From the NCBI GenBank assembly GCA_033032865.1, contig JAWHQI010000272.1, forward strand, positions 62,001 through 126,000: 64,000 bases of DNA, given 5' to 3'. The notes under the pieces are model-generated. The model was not told the DNA's origin. It saw only the letters and a program-made list of their open reading frames with translations, and made no database searches. Positions 1-11,486 of this stretch are shown here, piece by piece (the first letter of the stretch is position 1; each line of letters begins with the position of its first letter). Source of the stretch: Dactylorhiza incarnata (Eukaryota > Streptophyta > Magnoliopsida > Asparagales > Orchidaceae). The translations under genes were made by a program, and so were the position numbers.

Positions 1-2375
1 GGGAAAAACTCCTTTTGATTTAACTTTACAAATAAACTATAAGTGATTTTACTTCTTAGGTTTATTACCCACATTATATAGTAAGGGTAATCTGGTCAGT
101 AGATGTCTTAGGATGTCACACTCAACTTAGAGTGTCAAGGCCAAGTCAAAGATGTTGGAACCGAGAGTCGGCCCAACAAGGAGTTCGGACCCCTGGAAGG
201 GGGCAGCTGGCGCATACTGATCCCTCAGAAGAACTTGGCCGAAGACTTAGAGCTAAAAACTGACCCTTGGCTACAGTGTGGAGGTCCCACCACACACTCG
301 GAAGATCTTTTGAGCACTTCCCCTCCTAGGCCAAAACTAAAGTCAGACACCTTGGAGAGCTGAAGGAGCTAATCCAAGGCGTCCTAAGGAGAAGCAAAGA
401 TCTGGAATGCCATCCAAAGGCGCCCTTCATGGTCTATTTATAGCTTTTCTTCACTGGTCTGCTAATAACGCAATTCCGCCTTTCATTTTTGCTATATGCA
501 CCCCAAATTGGTCTGCTAACAGCCAAACTCCGCTGTTCTGGAGCTATTTGCAGCCCACCAAGGGTATCAGGGTAAATTCACCTGCCGACCCTTGCTGGGC
601 GAGTGGCCCGTGAAGGCGCCACTCGCCGGCCTCTCTGTGAGTTGGGCTCGCGAGGTCTCCTCTTGCGAGTGGAGGTGAGCCCCAACACGCCTCGCCAGAC
701 TAGTACTGCGATACCTTGCTTGACTCGCCCTGGCTAAATGCACCCCATAGTGATGCTAGGCTGTCTCGCCTCGCCATGCGCCATTCGCGAGATCGGCTTT
801 CGAATTCGCCTCGCCTCGGCCGGGTGCTCGCCACGAATCGACGAATACTCCTTAACTCGCCTATAGCCGACTCCCCTTTTCATCCCCTCGACGAACACTG
901 GGTTGTACAAAAGCAATCATAAAACAAGTTAAGATAAGACTTGCGTCAAATAAAATTTGATGCAACTTCGACTGGATATCGACGTAACTCTGACTAGAAG
1001 TTGGAGCAACTTATTCAGTCTGTCGAAGTATAAAGTCAAGTCGACGCAACGTCTAAAGGGACTCGATGCAGAAGGAAGTGCTTGTCAAAGCCATCTCAGG
1101 AGCAACACAACTTCAACTACAATTCGACGCAGAAAATACAAGCTCAAGTCTAAGGCTTCAACTCGACGGTCACGTCGATAAGAAATCAACATAACATCGA
1201 CATTTGAGTTCAGCCAAAGCTAAGAAGAACTTCAAAGCTACGTCGATAAGAACTCAGAGGTGTGTCGACATGAAGATTAATGAAGTCGACACAACGTCAA
1301 ATACTGTCAGAAAAGGAAGCTTTTTCAGCTATCCTTTTGGGACCTTTTCAGAAGGACCAGTAGGCTAGAGACAGTTCTCAAATGGCTCGGTTGTTGTCAA
1401 GAATAGAATGAAGCTGTCCAGGACATAGCAAATCACTTTTCAAAGGTATTCAAAATGAATGGATGGGTCGAGAACAAAAGGAGAAAGGAAATTAGGTGGG
1501 TAAGAGGAATTCCTTTTCAGGATAAGCCAAAAGAAGAAAGGTTTTTGAAAACTCAATCATACACAATAAGTATGCAAAAAGAGGAGAAGAAAATTAGAAT
1601 ACAGTTATCACATTATTCTGGCTGTCGAATAGGGCTTTCATCTTCTTCTCTCTCAAACTCTAAAAGATAGATATACAGAAGTGCTCTCTCTGCACAGGAA
1701 GATATATTGCTGTTTTTTCTTCATCATTATACAACAACAGAACAACAATAAGTCCTGAGAGAAAAGGATCAAGCAAAACAACCTTGCAAATCATCACTAT
1801 CATAAGCAAGAGTTCATTATTTCAGATCCAGTGAAAGAAAGACAGAAGCAGCATCAGAGTTTCTAAAGAATTCTGAGAACAAAATTCTTACCTTCTCCCT
1901 TTTACTTTCTTCTTACTATTTCCATTAACTGTAAAAGAGTTTTAAGAATCCGTCTTCTAAAGGATTCAGTGGTTCAAGAACTCCTTATCAAAAGATCTTT
2001 GGTTCTATGAGTCTCCTTACCAAAAGACTCAGTGGTTCAAGATCTCCTTATCAAAAGATCTGTGGTTCTAAGAGCTCCTTGTCAAAATACTCAGGCACAT
2101 GTTGTGCAATCCTACAAGGGAGGAAGAGAGGACTACCCATATTTTGGGGAACCTCTATAGAAATCCTTATGTCTTTGCTGTGATTTTCTGTGCTGTCCCA
2201 TTTACTTTTTTCTGTGTTCATTTTCAGCAAACTTTATTTCATTTATTCTGCCTATGGTTTTGCTGTGTGCATAATACCTTATTATTTTTTATTGTATGCA
2301 CAGTTAGGGTAAACATATTTAAATATCTATTCACCCCCCTCTAGAGAATTCTCAGAGGCACACTGTGCACTTTCA
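1..2375 (+). repeat. 5' LTR of element A (first 4 bases outside window)
   Basis: This aligns with the second copy at 15880-17498. The window opens at the GGG of TGTTGGG, so only the first four bases are missing. It ends TTTCA at 2375, directly before a primer-binding site. Without the 757-bp S1 insertion and its duplicated 5 bp, the LTR is about 1.6 kb, matching the 3' copy. It is rich in TCGACG and GTCGA motifs (about 960-1310) and has a string of AGATCTCCTTATCAAAAG-like units near 1990-2090. The U5 end CACCCCCCTCTAGAGAATTC is typical of plant copia elements. Several CpGs have decayed to TpG or CpA relative to the 3' copy, so the element is not recent. Confidence 0.9.
153..909 (+). mobile_element. 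S1: solo LTR inserted in the LTR of A
   Basis: The segment is absent from the 3' LTR of A at the matching point (about 16039). It begins TGTTGGAACC and ends TTGTACA. It is flanked by AAAGA (148-152) and AAAGC (910-914), a 5-bp target duplication with one mismatch, and the 19 bases after it align with the uninterrupted copy. It is much more GC-rich than its surroundings and holds about ten (A/C/T)TCGCC motifs between 615 and 865. A TATA-like CTATTTATAGC lies near 432. No internal region was found, so it is a solo LTR. The family is not recognised, and the strand is inferred from the TATA-like site. Confidence 0.75.
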
Positions 2376-2377
2376 AT

Positions 2378-2388
2378 TGGTATCAGAG
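2378..2388 (+). promoter_or_regulatory. Primer-binding site of A (initiator-Met tRNA)
   Basis: TGGTATCAGAG lies two bases after the LTR end. It is complementary to the 3' end of plant initiator-Met tRNA, the usual copia primer for minus-strand DNA synthesis. Confidence 0.92.
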
Positions 2389-2481
2389 GGAGGTTGATCA
2401 TTAAAAGGTTAACACCTTGATCAAAAGATCTCCTATTTTTATTTATTTATTTTAAAATTAATTAAAACTTTTTTAAATAAA

Positions 2482-4130
2482 ATGAGTTCTAAGGATTATG
2501 CATCAACAAGACCGCCAATGTGTAATCTGAACAAGTTTACACTCTGGAAGTCCAGAATAAAACTTTATATGAAGTCTATTGATGAAGACATCTTTGATGT
2601 TATCATTTCAGGTCCTCCAGCCCCATACAAAAAATATGCCAGTGGATCTTCAACACAGGAACCTGTGCTAAGGGCCGAGTGGGCAGAGACTAAAAAGAAG
2701 CAGAAGGCATGTGATGCCAAAGCTATGAACATTCTGGTATCCACCATGTCAGATGACATTTTCTAGAAGGTAGCTGACTGCCAATCAGCCAAAAAGATTT
2801 GGGAATCTCTTTCTAGAATGGTAGAAGGAAGTTCGGATGAAGAAAGGACAGGAAGCCCCTTCTCATATCCCAATATGAGAACTTTAAAAAGAAAGCTGAA
2901 GAAAGTGTTGCTGAAATGTATGACAGATTCATCATCATTATTAATGAGATAAGGAGTATGGACAAGGAAATTTCCTTGACATAAATCAATGATAAGATCC
3001 TAATGTGCTTCCCTAGCTCCTGGGATTCAAGGTTCTGGGTCATCAAAGAGTCCAGATGCCACAGAGAAATCTCAACTGATGGTTTGCTAGGAAAGCTTAA
3101 GTAATATGAGATGCTTCTAAAGAGTAGAGCTGAATCATAGGCAAGGGAAACAACTTCAAATCCGATACAAAAGAACCTTGCTTTGAAGGTTGCTGAAGGA
3201 GAGCCCTCCACTCCTGAAGATGAAATGTTCAGCCTCTTAGCAAGGAGATTCAAAAAGTGGGTCAAGATAGAAGACTCAAGGAGAAGAGAAAGGAACTCAA
3301 AGCCCTGATATGATAAGAATCCAAAGAAGGAAGTAATTTGCTTCTCGTGCAACAATCCAGGGAACATAGCCTCTGAGTGCCTACAGGAACAAAGAGATAG
3401 AAGCAGCAACAAGGATGAAAATAATAAGAAGAAGAAGTCTTTCAAGGGGAAATACAAGAAGAAAGCCAAAGGTTTCATTGCTGACACCTGGAGTGACTCT
3501 GAAGCAGAGTTAAGCTACTCTTCATCTGAGAGTGATGAAGAAGCTGAAGCAGAAACTGCCTGCATGATGGCATTGAGGATATACTCAGATGATGAGGAAG
3601 AACATGTATCTATGTTTGATAATTTTGATTTCAATTCTGATGATTTAAAAACTTTCTTTAAAGAATTCTGCATTGATCATATTAAGGTACATAATGAAAT
3701 AGAAACAGCTAGGTTAGAACTGGAAAACCTAAAGGAAGAAGACCTATATTTGAGAAATCAAGACTTTAGGTACAAAAAGAGATTCATAATAAGGAATCAG
3801 AACTAGCTTAAGTAAGAAAAGAAAACTTAGAACTAAAGTAAGAGCTAACAAAGATAAAGGCCTTTGAAAACTCACTCAACGGGAGGAGTCAAAAGCTCAA
3901 AAATATTACTCAAAATCTCTCCATGAGATTTACGCACCTAGGTCTAGGAGCAGACCCATGCACTAACACAAAAGTCCCTAGGAAACCTGGTTGGAAAAAT
4001 CCAGTTAGATTCATTAGACCTAGTGACAATCAATCTAATGAGGGAAGGGCAAAACCTAAGGGTCAGAATATTAATCATCCAGATAAAACAATTATAGTTA
4101 ATAACATAAATCCAAACAAAGAAAAGAAAT
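2482..4130 (+). pseudogene. Element A gag, 5' part, broken
   Basis: Starting at ATG 2482, the first 94 residues match the copia UBN2/DUF4219-type gag N-terminus (a CNLNKFTLW-like core, then DAKAMNIL). An in-frame TAG follows at 2764, and frames then change several times. A zinc knuckle near 3340-3385 reads CFSCNNPGNIASEC, with the usual His replaced by Asn. After it come an acidic serine-rich stretch and a predicted coiled coil (3564-3806), and a basic C-terminal part (3923-4130). Gag would package element RNA in virus-like particles in the cytoplasm. Element B interrupts the gene at 4131, and the last piece is at 12896-13155. It resembles C gag (45416-47458) closely in layout. It cannot encode a full protein. 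Confidence 0.85.
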
Positions 4131-5793
4131 TGTTGGGAACTATGCCAGCAATGTTCCTGATTTGAAGAAGTGCTCAGATCAATAATAAATGCATTATGTA
4201 TTTGATGATATAACTTATTCATGACCACATAAGATAAGTCATATATCAGGAAATTCTCTAAGTCTAAAATCATCTAGGACTGAACATATCGTTGAGAAAG
4301 CATCAAAGCTACATCACTAGTATATAGACGATAAAAGTAATGAAATTAACTGAGTAAAATATCGTCTCAAGACTCAGCAGAGGAATTATGGAGAAAAGTA
4401 TCATATCATCGAAATAGTTTGTCGTAGATAAATCTAAAGCTCAGATGTCGACGACATCGTCCTGAAGAAAGCTTATCGCAGATAAAGCTAAGATGTCTCT
4501 ACGATATCATCTTGAATAAGAAGATCAACCTTGAAGACTAAAATATATATCTATTTGATTCATAAAGAAAGGTTCACTTGGACAAACATCGACTTGAAGA
4601 CCTCATGTCGTCTAGAAGATCAAGACGATATCGTCTTACAGAAATACAGTCAGCCTGAAGAGTAAGTCTAAGTCCAAATGAAAGTAACATCTCGACGATG
4701 TCGTCTAGAAGAAGTAATATCGTTCTAATATTTAAGTAGAGCCGTGAAGGAGGAAGTATATCGTTGATATCGTCGTGAAGTATATATGTCGTATACACTG
4801 ATCAAGATGATATCATCTTGAAGGAACAATATCATCCTGACAGTTGCAGAGTAGCATTTAATGCACCAGTTCTCTTGGAAATTGACATATAGGGAATGCG
4901 CACGCCGCATATCTTGCGCACAAATCAAGGAGCAGTAAATGATATATTCTCTATCGAATATAGCCGTTACACAATGATTAAGAAAGAAATTCATTATTTC
5001 TATATTCTGTAAGTTCCAAGAAAGGCCAGTAATTATGATAAAGAATTGCCAAATTCTGCAACACATTTTCAAATGGAGAAATTGATTATGCAATAATCAA
5101 TAAGGACATTTATGCATAAGTACAGAGGAGTATAAAAGAAAGATTTTTCTTCTACAGAAGACACGATCACTTAGTATTCTTTCTCAAGTTCATCCTGATA
5201 TATACTTACAGAAGAGAAAGAAAAGAAGAAGACAAGAAGACTTCATTGGCTATGCTGTGAAGATCAAAGAAGTTTCAAAAGAAAGGTCCATTGATCCACA
5301 AGATCCTTGGACTTAGAAGAAGAAAAAGATCTGCTATTCAAGTGTTAATTTTTTGAAGTCTTCTCTTCTACAACAATAATTCTGTACTACTTTGTAGGGC
5401 TCTTTGTGAGTATGAGTTAGTAGGATCTAGTGATAGATCTGAGTTGGTAGGGTTCTTGGTGAACCTGAGTTTGGTAGGATCTTGTTGAAGATCTGAGTTT
5501 GTAGGACTTATAAAGTCTGAGCTTTGTAGGGTTCTGAGTGAACCTGAGTTATAAGATCTGATTATAGTGAAAAGATCTGAGTTGGAGAAGTTGCCTAGTC
5601 TAGCACACGGCTAGATAGGTGGGAGGGACAGTGGACTACCTCTAGACACATTGTCTAGTTGGGAACCACTATAAATCATTGTTTTTTTGTGATGCTTGTG
5701 TGCTGAAATTGATAAACCTTTAAAGTAGCAAACAAATTCAAAACACCTAATCACCCCCTCTAGGTGTAGTTTATAGACAACCCATATCTTTCA
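4131..5793 (+). repeat. 5' LTR of element B
   Basis: The LTR starts TGTTGGGAACTATGCC and ends ATATCTTTCA just before the PBS. From about 4392 on it matches the 3' copy (11485-12895). The U3 half carries at least six imperfect palindromes built on GACGATATCGTC or GTCGACGACATCGTC (about 4440, 4505, 4625, 4690, 4760, 4805), followed by a TATA box TATAAAAG at 5131-5138. The opening bases match the F LTR on the other strand (TGTTGGGAA...GATTTGAAGAAGTGCTCAG at 23335 and 50772), so B and F share LTR termini. Confidence 0.9.
5131..5138 (+). promoter_or_regulatory. TATA box of the B LTR
   Basis: TATAAAAG lies downstream of the palindrome array and upstream of a purine- and pyrimidine-rich leader. The same site is kept in the 3' LTR at 12222. 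Confidence 0.7.
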
Positions 5794-5795
5794 AT

Positions 5796-5806
5796 TGGTA
5801 TCAGAG
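5796..5806 (+). promoter_or_regulatory. Primer-binding site of B
   Basis: TGGTATCAGAG lies two bases after the LTR end at 5793. It matches the initiator-Met tRNA primer. Confidence 0.92.
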
Positions 5807-5859
5807 TGAGGTTAAGTTGAAGAGCCTAATAACTTAGAACAAGATCTACAAGTTTTTGA

Positions 5860-7822
5860 TTGGGTTGTGATTCTTCAATGGCCTGTGAGCATCATCAAGA
5901 GATGAGATCAATATGGCTGCCCATTTGCACCAAAGAGATTTTTTCCATATGGAAGTTAAGAGTCAAGTTATTCATGGAAGCATCAGATCCCAGGTTATTT
6001 ATGGTTGTTGAAGAGGGATCCTACTCTATATCACAGTTCTCCAATGAAGATGTAGATTTGATATCCATTGATAAAAGTGCAAAACACATACTTGAGAATG
6101 CAATTGATGATTCCACATCTCAATACTTAAGTCAGTGCAATACAACAAAAGAGATGTTGGATTCCCTGGAGATCTACATGAAGGAAACTAAAGAAGAAAA
6201 TTCAAAGGGGAATACCAAAGAAAGGGTCATGATTCTTGAGGGTGAAAGCTTGAGGAGTACCAAAGATAATGTTCTGATAATTCAGAATATCTCTGAGAAC
6301 ACAGAAGAAACTAATGCAAGCTCATCAAAATTTGATGACATCATTGAAGAGCCAGTACTCCTCACCAAAAACTCAAAAGAAAGATGTCTAGAAAAAGAAG
6401 AAACAGACGGAAAACATCCTCCTCAAACTCCAGAAGATCTAGTCAACATGACCAGAATAAATCTTCAAAGGAGGAAAGGTATGTCTCTAAACTCAATGAA
6501 TCTGTTTTGGCTAATCCAGTGTGTTGTCATTGCAAGGAGACAGGTCACATGATTGATGACTTCCCCTCTAAGAAGAAAGAATCCAAGAAAAGTGATGATA
6601 AAAGAAATCCAAGAGACAAAAAGGAATCTGAGAAAGGTGTCATTGCTAAGAAGATCAAAACACTCAGTGATTCTGATTCAGATCTATTAGAAACCAAGGA
6701 GGAAGCTCTCATTGGCTTTATGACCATAACTGAAGAAATCCAGGATGGCTACTCCTCTCCTAGGAAGGTACTTATTAGAGCCCCCTTATATGTCTCTGAT
6801 TATGAACCAATGACAGTTTCTGCGCTTGAGGGTGTGTGTGGTTCTGCTTGCAGTAACATGTCCTCAAGATTTCTACATGAGGTTGAATCTGACCTAGTTT
6901 AGTATAATGAAGCTCTGTGGATTACTTTGAAAAGAAGCAAGAAGCTTCTTAGAGACCAATCTAAGGAGTTGGCATCCTTGAAATGTGTCCAATCTGAGCT
7001 CCAAGAGACAACTGAGAAGCTGGGTGTTATGAGCAAAGAAATGGACAAACTCAAAGATGTCACAAGGCTCCAAAATGCCGAGTTAGGAAAGAAGAACAAG
7101 GTCATTAAGGACCTTGAGGAAATGCTATTGGCTGAAAAGAAAATTGTTGCCAGCTTCTCAATGCCCAAGACGGTCCTACCCATCATTGACCAATTCTCTA
7201 CACCATTCATATTCAGGAGTGGCGTTGGATTTGGAATGGAAATAGTCGAGGGAAAGACATCTGAAGCCCAAACTTCTTATAAAGAGAAACTGCTGGCATC
7301 AAATTTCTTAAACCAGGAATCTTCATATGAGTATCTGACCAAGGCTTGCTCTACAAAAAGTAGTACATTCACCAACACACATTGGAAAGCAAGCTTTGGG
7401 ACAAGTGTTTCTCAAACATCCCTTGAAAAGACATATGTAAAGATTCCAGGTCTCGTGTCCATGGATCTACAACATCAATACTTAAGGGAAAGGTAGCCAA
7501 GCCTGTTCCCAAGGTGATGAACCAAAAAGTGGTGAGACCAGCTCAACTACATACCCACCATTGTGAGGTTCACCCAAGGCCTATTAGGTCAGATATCTTC
7601 ACTCCTACCCACCAACATCTCCAGGTGGAAAGGCATAAGAGAAGATACAATAGGTATGAGTGTTGGTGCTATGGAAAGATTGGTCATTTTGCTCTGGACT
7701 GCTGGTTCAATCCAACAGTGCCTAATGCAAGAAGAGGGCAGACCACTCATATGTATAGTACTTCAGGTTATTTCCCAAACATGAACCTAGGACCAAATTA
7801 CAATTGGGTACCTAAGGATTAG
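5860..7822 (+). pseudogene. Element B gag, frameshifted
   Basis: Frame one (5860-6552; a likely true start is the ATG at 5878) holds the UBN2-like N-terminus with WKLRVKLFMEA. The next frame (6384-6902) holds a zinc knuckle CCHCKETGHMIDDF whose last Cys is Phe. A TAG at 6900 is followed by a coiled coil rich in Lys, Glu and Leu (6927-7170), then the block FSMPKTVLPIIDQF, which also occurs in F gag (ILPIIDTF, about 48980). The last piece (7514-7822) has a second knuckle CWCYGKIGHFALDC. F has CWCC there, so a Cys became Tyr. Gag ends with NWVPKD, the same terminus type as A (WVPSD) and C (VVWVKNN), where protease should follow. It has at least one frameshift and two stops. Confidence 0.85.
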
Positions 7823-8495
7823 TAATCCTTTTTGTAGGTACGTCCAAATGCCAACCCTTTTGGTAATTTGACAATTATTGCTTTAGGCACAAGACTGGAG
7901 CACATAAGCACTCAAGAAAACTTAATCAAGAAAATAGATCAAGTAATGATACTTTAGATTTCATATAAAGTGATGAACACTCAAATCTCTGTACACACCC
8001 CACACGAAGTTGAACTCTCTCTTGCTTATATTGAGGGGGAGTTTTTTAAGAGAAAATGCAAATAACATTATCCCCAAGAATCCCTCAAAGAAATGCTGAA
8101 GCAGTCTCGGCGACAGATGAGTATTTCGACGACATAGATGAATTCTCAGCGATACATAACGAGCAGTTTCGATGATAAAATCTGTGTCTCAATGTTATTG
8201 GTGGAATCTTGACGACAATGCTGAAGCAGTCTCGGCGACACTATCGACGACAAAGATACGCGTCGTTGAAATAAAATGCAGACACTTAACGCTATATTGG
8301 ATCTTTAATCAGAGTCGTCTGACGGATTTTCAATCTATTAATTAAGACAAAAAGGTACGCGTCTCTTCATCCACTTCTAATATAAATAGAGTGAATGCTT
8401 AGGTCAAAAATTATGCCTTCATTTGCCCTAAGTCATTTCCGCGACAAACCTGCATTCCGTCTCTGACAAACACTCGTTCTCGATGTTTTGCTCTA
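7823..8495 (+). promoter_or_regulatory. B spacer: GTAG/GTAC site, palindrome array and TATA box before ORF3
   Basis: No coding similarity is visible. Just after the gag stop is CTTTTTGTAGGTACG (about 7827), like the CTATTTTGCAGGTACAG at the same place in C. A purine tract GAGGGGGAG follows at 8032. Between 8105 and 8275 come many TCGACGA, CGGCGACA and CGTCGTTGA motifs. Then TATAAATAGA at 8391-8400 lies about 100 bases before the ORF3 ATG at 8496, with a pyrimidine-rich leader. I infer an internal promoter for ORF3. The pol genes expected here in an autonomous relative are absent. Confidence 0.6.
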
Positions 8496-11486
8496 ATGAC
8501 GCCAAAGAAGGAAGAATCCTTAATCATTTATGGATGTGAGTTGATGAGGGGACATTTCAGTTCTTGCTCAGAAGAAATAAGGTCTGTAATCACCCTGGTA
8601 GAATTAGCAGGGCTGGAGTATCTGCTCTGTGAACCCAGTGCCCTTATGAATAAAGAAGTCCAGGAGTTATTTGATGAAGCTAGAGTAAATAGCTCAGGTG
8701 CAATCCTAAAGTCGACTATTGCCGGGAAGAAGATCAAAGTAACTGCCAAGAGATTAGGAAAAGCTCTGAGAATTCCAAGGTTAGAAAAAGAAGTCAAAGA
8801 GGAAGATTTGACAGCTGAGGACCTATCAGTTGCATATATCTGGTGTGGGCATAGTGGCAAGACCTAATGGTCTATTAAGAAGGCTGAATTCAATCAGAAA
8901 GGAAAGCTCCTTGCAGACATTATAGGGAAAGTAATGCTGTGCAAGCTTGGTTCCCATGACAAGATCTCAAAAGAAATGTTTGAAATAATGTGCAGGATCA
9001 TTGTTTCAAAAAGACAGACTGGAGAAAATTTCTGTTCCAGAGAATCAAGAACTCCCTGAAGAGTCCATCGTTCGGAAGAATCCTATCCATCCTCCTACTG
9101 AATATCCTTGGGGGTAGTGAAGAAAAACATGGGAGCACCTCTGCACTACTCAAAGAGGTTGGACTCAATAATGCTGGATAGATGGGAGAGAGTCATCCCC
9201 AAAACTCCCAAGAATGCCCAAATCGCTCCAAAAGGAAAGAAGAAGAAATCTTTAGCTGTAAATGACTCGGAGGAGGTAGGGTCCTCCTGTTGGAGTTTCT
9301 GAGGTGATCTCATAGAAATCAAGCAGTTAGTCTTACTGCCAATGCAATATGAGCCTATAGGGTCACAGATAATAGTGTTTGAAGAAGTTGGAGAACGGAT
9401 TGTGTTGGTCTTACTCATATTGGATATGAGTGGAGGATGATTCCTTTGACTATTCGGAATTGAATTGAGAATGTCTCAAACGGGAAACATGTACTATTGA
9501 TGAATCGTCGAAATGGTTTAGACGAATTCTATAAGACTTAGCAAATTCGTCGAAAGGTTTCGACGAATGGATTTATACGAGAAAAAATCGTTGAAAGTGT
9601 TTCAACGAGATATGTCAATTCGTCGAATCGAGTTCGTCGAAATTGTTTCGATGAATAAGATGCAAATTCGCTGAAAATGTTTCATGAAATTGTATCTACA
9701 AATTCGTCGAAATTGTTTAGACAAATTTATGTTGATTCGTCGAAAGTGTTTAGATGAACTATATCACATTCGACGAATTTAAATCCTGGCGGAATTGTTC
9801 TATTTTTCCTGGGTCTGCGGATAACCTATTTTTATGCCTTGCGTATAAAAGGGACGAGATTAGGTCTTCTATAGATCGATCCCTTTTGATGACTAAAGAG
9901 ACCGAAGCGTTCCGACTCCTCGTCCCGTCCCCCTACCTAAACTTCACCGACCGTCGTCGCCTCCCCTTCACGGACCTAGCAGTTCGTGGGGACGCAGAGG
10001 GCTGTTCTTCTCTGACCCATCCCTTGTATGACAAAGCATTGGGGGTTCTCCTTCACTTGTATGGATCTTTATAGAGGGGCCGATACATTTCAGTGCTTGG
10101 AACTCGAAGTTCGTCTACCGGATTTCTTCTAGGAGCATCTTGGTTGAGTATTGACTCAATCCCACAAAGGTATATCACATTATCCTTTCCTAATATCTTG
10201 ATTCATGAAATCTGCAAGATCCTTACTCATTGGGTTGTTCTTGTTGTTTCTTCCGCTGTGCATATTTGATATGCTTTTATCATTTTGAATGGTATATAGA
10301 AAACCCAACACCTCTAACTGTTCTGAAAGAGAAGGTGCATCATCAATTCCAGACCCAAACCTGTCATGGATGCTGAGGAAGAATATGTCCCATCTCCACC
10401 AAACCCTGCTTTGACAGAGGGGGAGGTAGCTCAAAATCAGATGATCCCAGAGATCATGAGTGAACCTGCTCACACAGAGGTTTCTGAAGGAAGAATAAGT
10501 CACATTCTGGGCAGTGATCCAGTTGAGGGGGAGTCACCACATGAGTGCTCAGCCCAAGACACTGAGAGGGTTGAGGGGGAGTCTCATCTGGAGTGCTCCA
10601 CCCTGGAAAGTCAAGCTGAAAACCTGCAGCTGAAAAGATAGTCCAGATGGAGGACATCCCAGAGACAGAAAATAACAGCAAGGGAAAAGACCCATAAGAA
10701 GTTGAGTATACTGAACCTTCCACAAGGCTAGAGCTAGCTCTTGGAGGAAAGATAGTGATCACAGTTTAAAGTGAGCCCATCAAGACAGTTTCTCCCAGAA
10801 AGTCTACTGTTCAGATAAGTAACTACTCATCTGATAATGCTCCTAGAGATGCCCCAGAAGAAACAGTTGCTTCAGAAGAAGATGCTGCTGAAACATCCAC
10901 TGCACAATCAGGATCACTATTTCACATGAGGTCAGCATTGCTAAAAGCTCAAAGGTAGAGGATGGAACAATTCATTCTACAAATAGTTGACAGTCTCAGG
11001 CAAGAGATAAAGGCTGAGCTAAAAATAGTAAAGGATGATATACATCACCTCAACACTCAACACACCTACTTCCTTCATTTAGCTGCTCCAGCCATGGAAC
11101 ATGTTGGACATGAAATCAATAGAGTTGGGCACCAGTCCCATCAGATTACTCAAAATCTAGGAACCATGACAAGGAATTCTGACCAAGCTTTTAGGTAGAT
11201 AACAGGGTTTATGACTGAAGATATAGATCAAATTCTACAGAGATTACATGAGAATACACAGAGCCTAGATGAACATCTACTAGAAATACGGAATAATGTG
11301 GATGAGGCTGAACAACATCTACATGAAAGGATAAATCTGATTCAAGTAACTCTTGATGATCACATTGCTGAAGAAGTCCTAAAGGGGGAGAAGGCAATGA
11401 TAAATACTGGCTCACATCAAGCCATATGGACAGTCAATCAGGTCAAGCAAACCTTACAAAAACCTCCCTCAACGATATCATCTTGA
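8496..11486 (+). pseudogene. Element B ORF3 (Sirevirus third ORF), broken and split by L
   Basis: Starts MTPKKEE at 8496, close to the F ORF3 start MAPKKEG (25711, minus). The first 123 residues end at a TAG near 8866. Similarity continues with the block ADIIGKVMLCKLGSHDKIS, shared with A, C and F. Solo LTR L interrupts it at 9288. After 10311 it resumes in changing frames: an acidic Pro/Glu-rich linker with GAGGGGGAG tracts (10417, 10525, 10573), then coiled coils at 10962-11198 and 11211-11486 containing EEVLKGEKAMI, matching EEVIKGERSMI in F. ORFs at this position in Sireviruses are often called env-like. I see no clear signal peptide or membrane span, so the function is unknown. It ends by deletion into the 3' LTR. 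Confidence 0.75.
9288..10310 (+). mobile_element. L: solo LTR with hairpin array, inserted in B ORF3
   Basis: Begins TGTTGG, ends CCAACA, and is flanked by CCTCC (9283-9287) and CCTCT (10311-10315). The ORF3 reading frame resumes across it once one duplicate is removed. From 9508 to 9785 there are about eight units of roughly 27 bp with the pattern TTCGTCGAAA-spacer-TTTCGACGAAT, each able to fold as a hairpin. A TATA box GTATAAAAGGG follows at 9843. The right third holds a short GC-rich ORF (9754-10074) that looks accidental. No paired copy or internal region is in the window. Confidence 0.7.
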
